Assembly: GCA_964017045.1 (NCBI GenBank)
Contig: OZ024804.1
Coordinates: 21,952,537-22,016,536, forward strand
Length of the DNA: 64,000 nucleotides
Reading direction: 5' to 3'
From: Omphiscola glabra
Lineage: Eukaryota; Mollusca; Gastropoda; Lymnaeidae
The notes under the pieces were generated by a model that was given only the letters and a program-made list of their open reading frames with translations, was not told where the DNA came from and searched no databases. Of this stretch, positions 12,801 to 27,800 are shown in pieces. Position 1 is the first letter of the stretch. The number at the start of each line of letters is the position of its first letter. The translations under genes were made by a program, and so were the position numbers.

Positions 12801-15800
12801 AACAGACGATCTAACAAACGATCTAACAAACGATCTAACAAATGATCTAACAGACGATCTAACAAACGATCTAACAAATGATCTAACAAACGATCTAACA
12901 AATGATCTAACAGACGATCTAACAAACGATCTAACAAATGATCTAACAAACGATCTAACAAACGATCTAACAGACGATCTAGCAGACGATCTAACAAACG
13001 ATCTAACAAATGATCTAACAAATGATCTAACAGACGATCTAGCAGACGATCTAACAAACGATCTAACGAACGATCTAACAAACGATCTAACAAACGATCT
13101 AACAAATGATCTAACAGACGATCTAGCAGACGATCTAACGAACGATCTAACAAACGATCTAACAGACGATCTAACAAATGATCTAACAGACGATCTAACA
13201 GACGATCTAACAAACGATCGAACAAACGATCTAACAGACGATCTAACAAACGATCTAGCAGACGATCTAACAAACGATCTAACAAACGATCTAACAAATG
13301 ATCTAACAAATTATCTAACAGACGATCTAACAAATGATCTAACGAACGATCTAACAGACGATCTAACAGACGATCTAGCAGACGATCTAACAAACGATCT
13401 AACAAACGATCTAACAAATGATATAACAAATGATCTAGCAGACGATCTAACAAATGATCTAACAAATGATCTAACAAATGATATAACAAATGATCTAACA
13501 AATGATCTAACAAATGATCTAACAAATGATCTAACAAATGATCTAACAATTGATCTAACAAATGATCTAACAAATGATCTAACAAATTAACTTGAAGAAG
13601 TGTTATGTTGATGAGGTTGTGTAATTAGTCTAGTATCTAAAGTTAACTTTTCTTATTTAACAATTCCAGCCACTTTTTTTTTTATAAAAGACGTTAGTAC
13701 ATATAATTAATTGGACACTTCAAATGAAACGAATGGATCATTCAATCATGACCCCTATGTCTGTGCTGTGAACCACATGCTTTGACACGAGCAGAGCGTG
13801 TTTAACAGACATCAAGCGTTTAAATCACTCACAAGTCCAGTTTTTTTTAACATTGCTCAAATTCCTCAGCTTTATCACACACAAAAAACTAAACACTTTT
13901 AAGTTAATCGATGAGGTGGATGTGGGGGCATGTTAATCACTGTAATCACAAGGGCACATAACTCAAAGTACTAACAAGGGAACATACCTCACAGTACTCA
14001 CAAGTGCATATACCTCACAGTACTCATAAGGGGATACACTTCACAGTATTCACAAGGGCACATAACTCACAGTATTAACAAGGTCACATATATCACAGCA
14101 CTCACAAAGGCACATATATCACAGTACTCAAAAGGGCACATACCTCACAGTATTCACAATGGCACATATCTCACAGTATTCACAATGGCACATACCTCAC
14201 AGTACTCACAAAGCCACATACCTCACAGTATTCACAATGGCACATACCTCACAGGATTCACAAGGGCACATATCTCATAGTATTAACAATGACACATATC
14301 TCATAGTATTAACAAGGGCACATTTATCACAGTACTCACAAAGACACATTTACCACAGTACTCACCTAAGCACATATCGCATGGTACTCACAAGGCCACA
14401 TATCGCACAGTACTCACACGGGCCCATACCTCAAAGTACTCACAAGGGTACATACCTCACAGTACTCACAAGGGCAGATATATCACAATACTGACTAGGG
14501 CACATACCTCAAAGTACTCACAATGGTACATACCTCCAGTGCCCACAGAGGCCCTTACTTCATGAACCCACAGTACTCACAGAGACACTAACATGTGAAC
14601 TTACCTCACAAACTCGCTCAGCCTCGCCTCCAAAGATGAATTCTTCGCCGTGAATCTGTGGGAAAACAAGAAATATTTCTCTATAAATAATTATGATGCA
14701 TTCGAATTATTGCTAGAGGACGGGGAAATGGGATGGCGGTAGCATTTCAATGATGGAACTTGTGTATGTCGCCGAATCTAAGTAGCAATAAAATGTATTA
14801 ACTTATTAAGGCGTTGAATGGGGAGCTGATTTAATTGTTGGATGGGGAACATGTTGATAGGCGCCCAGGGAGGATTTCACAAAACTGCAAATATGTCTAA
14901 ATTGTTTTAAAGAAATCAAAGAATTTGCTTTCGTTTGTTTAATAGTATGTTTTCTGTTTATCGTGTTCCGTTAACGTCGTGTAAGTATGAACAATAATGT
15001 TATTTGGTATTTTCAGATTTGGCAATGTCAAGATACAACTAGGTGCATAGCTCTTAGGGTCACCTAGATGGTGACCGCTGGAAATAACTCTTAGGGTCAG
15101 CTAGATGGTGACCGCTGGAAATAACTCTTAGGGTCAGCTAGATGGTGACCGCTGGAAAAAACTCTTAGGGTCAGCTAGATGGTGACCGCTAGAAATAACT
15201 CTTAGGGTTAGCTAGATGGTGACCGCTGGAAATAACTCTTAGGGTCAGCTAGATGGTGACCGCTGAAAATAACTCTTAGGGTCAGCTAGATGGTGGTCGA
15301 TGGACATAACACTTAGAGTCACCTAGATGGTGGTCGATGGACATAACTCTTAGAGTCACCTAGATGGTGGTCGATGGACATAACACTTAAAGTCACCTAG
15401 ATGGTGGTCGATGGACATAACTCTTAGAGTCACCTAGATGGTGGTCGATGGACATAACACTTAGAGTCACCTAGATGGTGGTCGATGGACATAACACTTA
15501 GAGTCACCTAGATGGTGGTCGATGGACATAACTCTTAGAGTCACCTAGATGGTGGTCGCTGGACATAACACTTAGAGTCACCTAGATGGTGGTCGATGGA
15601 CATAACACTTAGAGTCACCTAGATGGTGGTCGATGGACATAACACTTAGAGTCACCTAGATGGTAAAGCTGGACATAACTCTTAAAGGGTCACCTAGATG
15701 GTGACCGCTGGACAAAAGAAAATATCATATTAAGTATACGATGAAATGTTAATACATTATTGATGGCCCAGCACAACCTCCTAGCTTTCTACAATTGATT

Positions 15801-18800
15801 TCTCATAAGAAACAATCGGTATCTCAATATCCCCTCCTTCTTACCCACAAACACACTTGATGGGAATGGCCTGTTCCTACAGCACGTGAAGGGAAGTAAA
15901 TTTGTTGACAGACGAAGTGTGAAGCTCAGCAAGAGTTAGCTTTCTGAACAGAGGTGGTGTCACAAAGTCGCTAAGGAAATGAGCAAGGCTTTCAGAAGTC
16001 TAGTAGAAGTCCCTCTTACAGTTGACTCACAAATCACTTAGCTGATTTACAAGTTCACAATTTATTGAATGACGTGACTTTCTGATGGCTGCACTGTTAC
16101 AATATACTTTGATGTTATTGTTTCAACGCTCAGTTAATCTTGATGTAAATTGGTTGACAGTTGAATTAAGCAAAACTTGCTTATAAAACTTGTATATCGT
16201 GATGCTGAAGGATGGGTATTAAATGTTTTTGAAATGGTTTAGTAAATGGGGATGGGTGAGGGATGTGATGGGGAATGTGATGGGGATCTGATGGGGGTAC
16301 GAGATGGGGGATCTGATGGAAGGACGAGATGGGGGATGTGATGGGGAATGTGAAGGGGGAATGTGATGGCAAAAAAAACGGCAAATAGCTATAATTTCTG
16401 ATTACTCACTTAAAATTTTCGAAAGAATGGCATCTTCAAATATTGTATCACAATTTCGCATTTTTATTTATAAAATAAATATATTTGTTTATTAACGCTC
16501 AGTAGTTCAAAATTCAATTTAATTTTTTAAAATGAATTAATAGAATTAACGTTGCCGCCAAAAAAATTAAAATAAATGACGTCAATTCTAAATGCCCTTC
16601 ATGCTTGGAATGACAACTAAACTTGATCCTCGTGTAGCCGTCATGGGCGACCTTGACCTTGACCCAAAACGCGGGCAGAGACCAGCAATGCCAGTTCTTC
16701 TATGTTTGCACTTTTCGTTGGGAGTGTATTGAGGTCAGAGCCCACCGAGAAAAGGGCATTTCAAACTCTCCAATTAACCGCCTCAAAGTTTAGATCCCTT
16801 CCAACTTACGTTTTCTCTAATCAATTGTGGCCGTTCTGTCTGCTCTTTTTTTTTTTCATCACATTTTCATAAATAAAATTGCGCACAGCACAATGAAAAT
16901 CACATTTTTAATTTTAAATGTTCGTACAGCATACATCAAAAGATCATGACTGCAGTTGAAACAATTGAACGGGTTGGCAATTTTAGAATTTTTAAAACAA
17001 AAAAGTATCAAACGAATTATTACAAATTGTTTTGATCACTGTTTACACCGCAATGACAGCCATCAGCTTTCTACACTACACTTTTTTATGCAAGTAGAAA
17101 GGGGGCTCCGTACTTTCAACTGTCAACAGACAAACACAAAAACTACCGAGGCCAAACTTTCAGATAATCTCCCTACCCACTAACCGACAAAAACAAAAAA
17201 ACAAAATTTTTTTTTTTTTTAAATGACCCCGTGAGTGGACATGTGTAGGTGGGCCATCTCCCTTGCACTTCTGCCAGTGTTTGAACTGGGCCTGGTACAA
17301 ACACAGCTGTATTTAACCACGGCTAACTCATCGGCTAAATCCTCGCGGGCTATTTCTGGCTTTCTGTTGTTGGTGGCGGCAGTCAAGGTCAGTTCTGTTG
17401 TCAAACTCTTTGTTGATGTCTTCAAACCAGTCGCCCAGCTAAGGTAGGTGCCGATCGGGGCAGGAAAAGGTTTTTGCCACCACCTCCCAACGAAACAAAA
17501 ACCCCTCTGTAGATAGCCCAAAATGCATTCAATCCTAATGAAGAAAATAAGAGCCACCATGCTGCCCCTTTCTTGCTTCAAATGCAACTCTCTTTGAAGT
17601 CTTATTCCAGCAGATGTCGTCACACAAGAGCTGCAAACTGTGTACATATAAAAACAATCTAAGTCACGAGATGATAAACTATCCAATGGCGCTAATCATG
17701 TCCGATGCCAGGCTGCGATACCGATCCAATGCGATACTGCAAGTTGATCAAATGATACGAATCAAATGTGCGACTCCAAGTTAATCAAAGAGTACGATTT
17801 ACATGTGTGACTCGTAGGCGATCGAAGGAGGGCCGGATTTACAGGGAGACAGACCAACCCGTGGCCTAGGGGCCCCGCGAAATAAGGGGCTTCAAAATTG
17901 GGTGTAGTATATGAAAAAAAAAATTTTTTTTGAATTAAAAAACTTAGCAATATTTTTGATTTTTTAAAATGGGACCTCAAATGTTTGTTGGCCTAGGGCC
18001 CCTAAAATTGTAAATCCGGCCCTGGATCGAAGGATATGAATCCAATGTGCGATTCCAGTTTGATCAACGGATACCAATCCATCGTGAGACTCCCAGTTTA
18101 TCCAGAGAAAGCAATAAAATATTCGACATCGGGTGTATCACAAGGGCGAAATTTCCTTTTCCGGATAACTATAGAATAGTACGACATGACATATTTCTGG
18201 TGTTGATTCAGAGCTGACATCAAAGAGAATTGTATTCCAAGTCTTTGGTTTATTAAAAAGTCGACCAAACAAAATAGTCGACCGTTAAACTTTTTTTCGC
18301 ATTTTAAATGTGTTTCGTTTCTGGCTGCTACGAACCGATATGTTAACTACTTCCGGGTCACTTAACAAACGACCTGTCATACACAATGGAATTTCGAATG
18401 CGCATGTTAATGGGGGGGCGGGGTTGAGGTAACCTACTTATGACGAAAGGGTGGAAAAATTGAAACAATAAAAAAAATTACCCAAAACTGATATTCATCT
18501 GACTAGCACCATTAAAAAAAACAAAAAAAAAACTCATTGATCAATAAAAACTCTTTTAATGCATTATTTCTTTAAGGAAATTTGTTTTGATCCAACAAAC
18601 CTACAGAATCTAGGGGAAAAAAAGAAAAACAGCAAGTTCGCTAGGTCGCTGCCACTGTGCCACGTGTCGTTTTGTCTCTTTCATCTTGTCACATATGATT
18701 TTGCCTCTGCCACCGTGCCACGTGTCGTTTTGTCGCTGCCACTTTGTCACGTGTCATTTTGTCGCTGCCACCTTGAGCGTGTTATTTTGTCGCTGCCACC

Positions 18801-21800
18801 TTGAGCGTGTTATTTTGTCGCTGCCACCCTGAGCGTGTTATTTTGTCGCTGCCACCTTGAGCGTGTTATTTTGTCGCTGCCACCTTGAACGTGTTATTTT
18901 GTCGCTGCCACCTTGACCGTGTTATTTTGTCGCTGCCACCTTGAGCGTGTTATTTTGTCGCTGCCACCTTGAGCGTGTTATTTTGTCGCTGCCGCCTTGA
19001 GCGTGTTATTTTGTCGCTGCCACCTTGACCGTGTTATTTTGTCGCTGCCACCTTGAGCGTGTTATTTTGTCGCTGCCACCTTGACCGTGTTATTTTGTCG
19101 CTGCCACCTTGAGCGTGTTATTTTGTTGCTGCCACCTTGAGCGTGTTATTTTGTCGCTGCCACCTTGAGCGTGTTATTTTTGTCGTTTCCACCTGGCCAC
19201 GTTTCATTTTTCACATGTTGGACAAAGTAAACATTTCATGTTTATATAAAAATATGTCACAATTAATTTTTTAAAGAATTTAAACAGGATATGAATCACG
19301 TCGTCATTCATTTCCCACTGCTCTGATTAGTGCGGACTTTCTCCACTGCTCTGATTAAAGCGCACTATCTGGTGTGATGATGATGTGATGGAGGTTGGAT
19401 GTTAACACCGGGGTTTCGTGCTCTCTGGTTTATGATGATATAATGGATGTTGTCAACGGGGTTGCGCACTCTCTGGTGTAATGATAATGTGATGGATGTT
19501 GGCACCGGGTTGCGCGCTCTCTGGTTTATGATGATGTGATGGTGTTTGGCAACGGGGTTGTGCACTCTCTGATGTAATGATAATGTGATGGAGGTTGGCA
19601 CAGGCGTTGCCAGCTCAGAAATAATAAAGTGTACATCCAAATGTTTTACACGTCACAATTTGTGTTTTCCCGTATCGGACTTGTGAACGTAATGACAATG
19701 TTACATCATCGTTACGCCACTGTTACGCATTTCTTCAGTTTTTCTTGTCATCTAAGTGGGTCAGTCATTCATAGGGATGATTTTCCTAGCATCTAAAACT
19801 CAATCAAACATTGACTGGTTTACATTAAATGGAATCTACTTTTTTGTTGGTCTTGTCCAGGCTAAAGTAATTGTCTCCCTCTATTAAATTTTTTTTTCTC
19901 CATCCTCTGCCACCCCCAACCCCCTAACACCGTTTTGTTCTGACACAAGCCGCAGGTACAAAATTGGCAGTGTGAAGGCCCCGTGCTACACGGTAGCCCT
20001 GGTGTAGCTGTCGTGTCACCGGCAAGTCGCCAAAGGATTCCTAGATGTCACTGACAATAAAATATGCTGGCGGACAACAATTTTTAAAAAAAAAGACCTT
20101 AGGACCGACAGGTTATCACAGAGCTCAGGTCACTGGGGAATCGTAGTAAAAACAATACATCGGCAATACAGATGAAATATTTAGAACGCATGGGCAAGGC
20201 AGTTTTATATTAATTATATATTATACACTATGAGAAAAGTACATTATTTCATGCTTAGACCCACACTCAACACAAAAACTGTTGATTTTTTTCTAATTTA
20301 GACACGAAGATGACCAAATCATATCTGCCTTTAAAGCCTACAGTTTGTTTCTGTTAGAGATTTCTTTTGTATAGAAATGACATAGAAAAATCCTTCGTTT
20401 CTTTGCCCCCCACCCTTCCACACACATACTTTAAACCGGTATGCTTCTTTTATTTATATAGTTTGGAGGCCGTTCTTCCTAGATACATGACACATAGTTT
20501 GGAGGCCGTTCATCCTAGATACATGACATATAGTTTGGAGGCCGTTCTCCCTAGATAAATGACATATAGTTTGGAGACCGTTTTTCCTAGATACATGACA
20601 TATAGTTTGGAGGCCGTTCTTCCTAGATACATGACACATAGTTTGGAGGCCGTTCTCCCTAGATACATGACACATAGTTTGAAGGCCGTTCTCCCTAGAT
20701 ACATGACATATAGTTTGGAGGCCGTTCTCCCTAGATACATGACACATAGTTTGGAGGCCGTTCTCCCTAGATACTTGACACATAGTTTGGGGGCCGTTCT
20801 CCCTAGATACTTGACACATAGTTTGGAGGCCGTTCTCCCTAGATACTTGACACATAGTTTGGAGGCCGTTCTCCCTAGATACTTGACACATAGTTTGGAG
20901 GCCGTTCTACCTAGATACTTGACACATAGTTTGGATGCCGTTCTCCCTAGATACTTGACACATAGTTTGGAGGCCGTTCTCCCTAGATACTTGACACATA
21001 GTTTGGAGGCCGTTCTCCCTAGATACTTGACACATAGTTTGGATGCCGTTCTCCCTAGATACTTGACACATAGTTTGGAGGCCGTTCTCCCTAGACACAT
21101 GACACATAGTTTGGAGGCCGTTCTCCCTAGATACATGACACACAGTTTGGAGGCCGTTCTCCCTAGATACTTGACACATAGTTTTTTGTTTTGTTTTTGG
21201 AGACAAGGGGGCGGCAAAAAGCTTGGCACATCCCCTTCCGGGCGACACTAACGCTAGCAACGCCCCTGGTACGGAGAATGTTGCACCAGGACCTCACTTT
21301 GTTCAAAATGATGTCTTATACCGAGCCTTTTTTTATTATAACTTCTGATAATAGATAAGCAATCAAAAGACACCCAATACAGATAGATTAGTGAAGTAGA
21401 CAAAACTATTAGATGACATCCAATACAGATAGATTAGTGAAGTAGACAAAACTATTAGATGACATGCTATACAGATAGAGTACCTGATCAAGTTTTATTA
21501 TTTTAAAAATATTACTTGTTTATATAACATACCTTTTTAAACTCCTATTTTCATTCCAGAGCTCTCCTAAGTAACATTTGTTCTAAAAATATATTTTGTT
21601 TTTTCCAGCTTAAATATTTTTTTCACGTTTATTTTGCTTCATCATCATCATCATCATTGCTTAGAATAATTAAAAAAAACAAAAATACAAATTAAGATAA
21701 TAAAATCCCAAGTTGATGTGTGTTTATGTGCTGTGTTGTGTTGTGATGTGATGTGTTGTGTTGCCATGAGTGACGTTGAAATTCACACACACACAAAAAG

Positions 21801-24800
21801 GGTTAATGTGCGACTTGCAGATGTGAACTCATTTGCAACTCTCGCATGATGGAGGACGCTAACCAAACGTGTCACCCACTAATGGCGGTTCATGAACTTT
21901 GCATTCTTGCCAGCTAATATGTTCACATTTCATTAACTGTATGCATTTCACGGTAGGAACCATTCCAGTATTTCAGACCCAACCGTGACGTTGGATACAA
22001 AGTGCAAAAGAAATTGTTTACTTACATAATGTGTTTTTTTTTTGGCTAGCTTGTTTTTTTAATGTTTTATTTTTATTGGGATCTTTGCTGACGTCTTACA
22101 TTTGACGTATTGTTATGAATACTAAGGGACACGTCATAGAAATCATATCTTGTAACACATTCAGTTAATAATAGATATCTTTGATGCACTATCAGAAGAT
22201 AGATTTAGTTACTGTCAGATATCTTTGAAGCACTATCAGAAGATAGATTTAGTTACTTTTAGATATCTTTGAAGCACTATCAGAAGATATATTTAGTTAC
22301 TGTAAGATATCTTTGAAGCACTATCAGAAGGTAGATTTAGTTATTGTTAGATATCTTTGAAGCACTATCAGAAGATATATTTAGTTACTGTAAGATATCT
22401 TTGAAGCACTATCAGAAGGTAGATTCAGTTACTGTGAGAAATTTCAATGCGGCATCAGAAAATCCCTCTTCCACCCGTTTTTTAAGCTAGCAGGCTGATC
22501 TATCATATCATCTCCTACCTTAACCACCCGCCCCCCCCCCCCCAAAAAAAAATCATACTGTAACAATAGCTTGATTTACAATCCATCATAGTGATATTAT
22601 ATCTCAGATGGATTAGCTCAAATCATACAGTGTTTTTTACCTTGGTTACCATCCCTTTCGTACATCTTGGCTATCTCTCATCATTAGTTGTTACAGCTTG
22701 GCCTACATCCCTTCATATATTCATTATAGCTTGGCTTACCTCCCATCATACTGTTATTATAGCATGGCTTACCTCCGATCCTACGGTTATTATAGCTTTG
22801 ACCTTACTTTGTTTTACTTATTTCCTATTTTGCTAACCTGATTGCAGTCTCTCCCTTTATAAATCAAGCATAGGTTGGCCTACCTCCCATTAAACTGTGG
22901 GTCGTATTGTCCGGGGCGTTCTGTCTAAATATGCTAAATGATTACCAGACTCTGTACGAAGTTCCGACGCCTGTAGTCCCCCCCCTCCACATTTTGACCT
23001 TACATTGCTCTAGCCCCCCCCCACCCATGGCCCCGCTTCCTCCACGGCCTGGCTCGACAATTAGTCTGTGTTTCAATGCTACCTTTTAAAAGGTTGACAC
23101 TGGGAAGCAGTTCGATGTGCAGACTGTATTGTCAATTTGCAACGGCGCCCACACACCTAGGTGTGACATTGTTGGTCAGCCAACCTTTACACTATGCCCA
23201 GACAACAAGACGTCATGCATATTTGACATCTATGTCTGACTATGTTGCTGTCAGACAGCTGGAGTTAAAGGTTTTCACAGAAATACAGCAAGGTCCATAG
23301 TCATTTGGGCTANNNNNNNNNNNNNNNNNNNNNNNNNNNNNNNNNNNNNNNNNNNNNNNNNNNNNNNNNNNNNNNNNNNNNNNNNNNNNNNNNNNNNNNN
23401 NNNNNNNNNNNNNNNNNNNNNNNNNNNNNNNNNNNNNNNNNNNNNNNNNNNNNNNNNNNNNNNNNNNNNNNNNNNNNNNNNNNNNNNNNNNNNNNNNNNN
23501 NNNNNNNNNNNNTCTATATCTGAGAAGAACTTTATGGCCACGACTACTTCATATGACAAACAGTACTCAGTATCAATTACTTCAAACCATACGCACAAGG
23601 CAATTAATACTATTTATCGATTACACTTAATCATTGTTAAATACGACTAATGTCCACGAATGTCGTTTGTGTTTCTGTAGGAGGACATTGATTTTTACTC
23701 TTGTGTGATATTGTTGTAACACATGGCGTGACATTGACATGAAATTGGTGTGACATTCATATGACATTGGTGTGACATTGACATGACATTGGCGTGAAAT
23801 TGACATGCCATTGACACAAAATTGGCATGCCAGTGACGTGACATTGACGTGACATTGGCGTGACATTGGCGTGACATTTATATGACATTGACATGACATT
23901 GGCATGAAATTGATATGACACTGGCGTGCAATCGACATGACATTGGCGTGACATTAGATAGACATTGGCGTGACATTGGCGTGACACTCGAGATTTAACG
24001 TCCACAAAAATTCAAAAGGTAATGCAAACTTCGTAAGTAATGGTTCTGTTACGAACTGTTGGTTTCATTTCTTGTTTGAAAGTCATTCAATGCTGGGAAT
24101 CGAGCTCTCCAGCTGCAGCTTGTTCTGCCGTAAAATGGACAGACCTCATGTCTTAAACTATAAATGGGGTGAAAACGAAAGCAGGAATTCGGAGTCGAGT
24201 TCGGGAGCAGGTTCTTTTTTTTTACCGGAACTGCAGAAGAGCTGCTTAAATTTCGTATTACTCCAAAAAGTTTAATTAATTAATAAAATAAATTGTAAAA
24301 ATGCACATATATAATTTGTACTTTTTAAATAATGCCCCCCTCTTCTACATCTATCGTGCCCAACTCTCTACAGCTATGTTGCCTCACTATTATTACCATC
24401 TACATTGCCCCACTCTTTTGGAGCTGTGTTCTCCACACATGTATTGCCTTAACACCTCTACAGCAATGTTGTCCCCAATCCTTTACCACTCTCATTCTTC
24501 TAAGCCAATGGTTCTCAGAGTAGGTGGTACCACACCTCATGGCTGGTCTCTGATGTCCCAGGGGGCCGGGAAAGGTGTGGGTGATTTAAAGGGGTGCCGG
24601 GACTCCCAAACGGGGCGCTCGCGAATTATATTGGAGATACTTATCTTATCAAAATTATATGGTTGACACGAAGAGTCAATCCTGCTTTGATTGCTGACAT
24701 CAAGTTAGAGTGGCGGATAGTCATCCTACAATGCTGTTGTCACACACGAAAAAGATAGGAAACACTTTGTCATAACTTTCAAATAGCGGGGATTGACACC

Positions 24801-27800
24801 AAAACATTATTACTGTCTTGAGCTGGCAGGACTATAGTGTTAAAAAGACTTTACAAAAGTTTCGAGGACTGTCAAGTTTTCAATGCTTCTAATCAAACCA
24901 CAGGTGGTTTAAGAGCGTCGTATGATTATTATTATTAGTAGTAGTAGTTTTATATAGCGTAGTACCCCAGCCCAGGGCTGGGCTAACCACGCTGTACATA
25001 CAATTTAACAAACATAGTCACAAACTTAAAAATTAACATAGCTTTGTTGATTGCTAAATTGTGATAGTGACAAAACAATCTGGTTACAAAATCGTCTTAC
25101 CAACAATAGTGATGCTCTGATTTCACAGAAGAAAGGCTGAGAATATAAAACGCTAGAAGGAAACCGGTAACGGTTGTTTAAATTATATCAGAAATATTAA
25201 CCTTATATCAATTTTACCGCGGCCCCTTCAACGATTACAAAAATAAAATGGCTTTCTCCTCACCTCCGAATGATCCATTCATAAATACGGACAAGGCATG
25301 GATACTATCCCCATGTTCGATGTGAACAGGGGTCCTCAAATGATAAAGTTCCAGTCCAGGATATATCCCACTGTTAGACGCAGGTTGATCATTTCTATGG
25401 GCCCAAGAAGATTTTGACCGTTTGATGGTCTCCGAATAATTTAAGAAGAATCACGAATAGATTAAGTTAAGAAGAATCACGAATAGGTTAAGTTATAAGA
25501 ATCACGAATAGATTAAGTTACAAGAATCACGAATAGATTAAGTTATAAGAATCACTAATAGGTTAAGTTATAATTTTAGTTTTAAAAAAGTATTTCTTCT
25601 TTAACAAAGATGTTGTTTTTTTCAGCTATTTAAAAAAAATCGTGCGGCACACCCATAAAGGGGACTGAAATTTGGCGGCAAACCAAATAACTTGATACAC
25701 GTAATGAAAAATATCAATGAGGGTGTCCATGAGAAAAAAAATGTGTCCAGGAAAATTGACAGTTGATGATCCATTTATAAGAAAGATTACAAGAAATAAG
25801 GTGTATCCATCTTTATAACATTGATACACTCAATGTTATAAAAATGGATACGACGGATAATAATTTCTGTGAATGGATTAATTTACAAAATAAAAAAAAG
25901 ACTGATGTTCGTATAAGCGATGCCGTTACATTAAACTCATGACTTAGCATTGGTTTTTATAAGATTAAATTAGCTATGGCCCACCAACGAATGATGGCCG
26001 CAATGCGTGAACTTCCCATCCACTAAAGTTAATTGACAAAACATGCATTCAAGTAACGCACTTAATAAGAATCGCAATTAGTGCTCGCTCCCCCCAACCC
26101 CTAGGTTCCTAACTGCACCCTTTTTTTTCGTCATGCCCCTGGACGGCACTGTTATTCTAATGTCCCACCCCACTTTTATACCTTATATTTGTGACACAAT
26201 ATTAAATATGATATTATGTCCGTAAACTAATGAACATATTATACGCACCAAAAGCACTTGTGTTATTTCAATGAATCTCCTTTAGCGCAGTTATTGGGAA
26301 GTTTATTTGGTGAAATCAGCGCCATCTGGTAACGATGGGGGACGTTGTTGCATAGAGAATAATTATGTATCGAAAACAAAAGATGGATCTTATTAAAGCG
26401 GAAATATGCTGTAAGTCAATCCCCCACCCCAAAAAAAAAAATACAATTTAATTTGATTTGAACTACACTGGCTGCGATTTATTCTTGTTTAGGGCCTTTG
26501 GGTGTACGAAGTATGATTAAACTAACTGTAATAGGGTTTTTTTTTAACCGAATTTTATCATTCAAGAATTTATGTCCGCATTTGCCCCACCCACCTCTGG
26601 TCGCTGTGGAATTTTGTTTATCTGTCATTGGTATGCAAAGGTGACGTCATTCCATTCATTAAAAAAAATATATAAGGCACCGAAACAAAACTGAATTTGG
26701 GTCACCTGTGCTAAAATAAGTGTTGCCCAACTTTCTTTAAGACAAAAAAAAAACGTTTGTAGGTCACAGTTCTGAATGATTTTTCTCTCAACTTCCTTTA
26801 AGACACATGACACATGTTATGTAGGTCACCTGCACCAATATATTTGTGCCAATTGCCCCCCCCCCCCCTGCCCCTCAGGACCCAAACGGAGCACAAGATT
26901 CATTGTCTCATAAAAAAAATATGAGGAGTGAAACATGTCTGACGATTTAGTATCTTCTAAAGAGGTAACGAGTTGTTAGCGAGTGTGACGAACAGAGACG
27001 TTTCGAGCAGTGGCGTAGCTAGGGCTAGCGGACCCAGATATTTGCGGCCCCTCTTTCACCAAAAAAAAAAAAAAAAACAAGTTGTGGTTGGCCAAAAATG
27101 CCGCCCTGGGTAGGACTAACCCCCCCCCCCCTTACGCTCCCCGTTCTAACGCCACTGGTACCGAGTGTGTTGCATGTGGCAAGGGTGCCACTTTAATTCA
27201 GTTCTCCGCAAAAAAATAATTCTTAGCGTTTAAAAAGACATTAAGATACCCATTTTTACATATGCGTTGGTTGTATAAATAAGCTAACGTGCTATCATTG
27301 TAGGCAATTTGTTATATTTTTATTAAATCAATATCGGTTTTCTCAGTTTTCATAGAACTGCAATATTACTTCTTGCCTTAGGCGCCTTAAGTTCTAGTTA
27401 ACCCCAACGGTCGTTGCCGTAAGTCCTATGTACTCCCCAACAGTCGGTGGACTATTTTCACCCTGCCTTTGTTTTTGTTAAGCAAAAAAAAAAAAACACA
27501 CACAAAAACACCTGTGTTCCTTATTACCAGGTTATGTTAACCCCCCTTCGACGACCCTCCCCCCTCCCCATCTCCGCCGTCTTTGATTCAACGGCAGCCA
27601 CATGTCTATTGTGTTTACCAGCTTGGCACTGGTTGTCAAATATCAGTGGAATGGAATGTATGCAGGAAGTCAGGCCAGCAAGTCAGGAGTGTTTTACGAC
27701 CTTATTTAATGGTAGGATTGGCTGGATGGCATCTGTACCGTTCTCATGCCATCCGCCGTTCAGACCATTTCTGTACAGATAAAAAATTTGCCCTATCAAT

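Noticed and set aside
11102..13585. Long minus-strand frames encoding LLDR/LLDH repeats
   Set aside because: They follow exactly from a stop-free 12-bp unit; there is no unique sequence, start context or splice signal, and the frame breaks at array indels.
17219..17686. 155-codon minus-strand frame
   Set aside because: Composition is less protein-like than the overlapping frame that follows the strong acceptor at 17439, and no domain is visible.
20454..21260. Frames of 145-239 codons on both strands
   Set aside because: They are products of the 36-bp array; both strands are open because the unit lacks stops.
25095..25145. A 12-codon minus-strand exon with acceptor and donor in phase 0
   Set aside because: It lies within the LINE tail segment and is too short to distinguish from chance.
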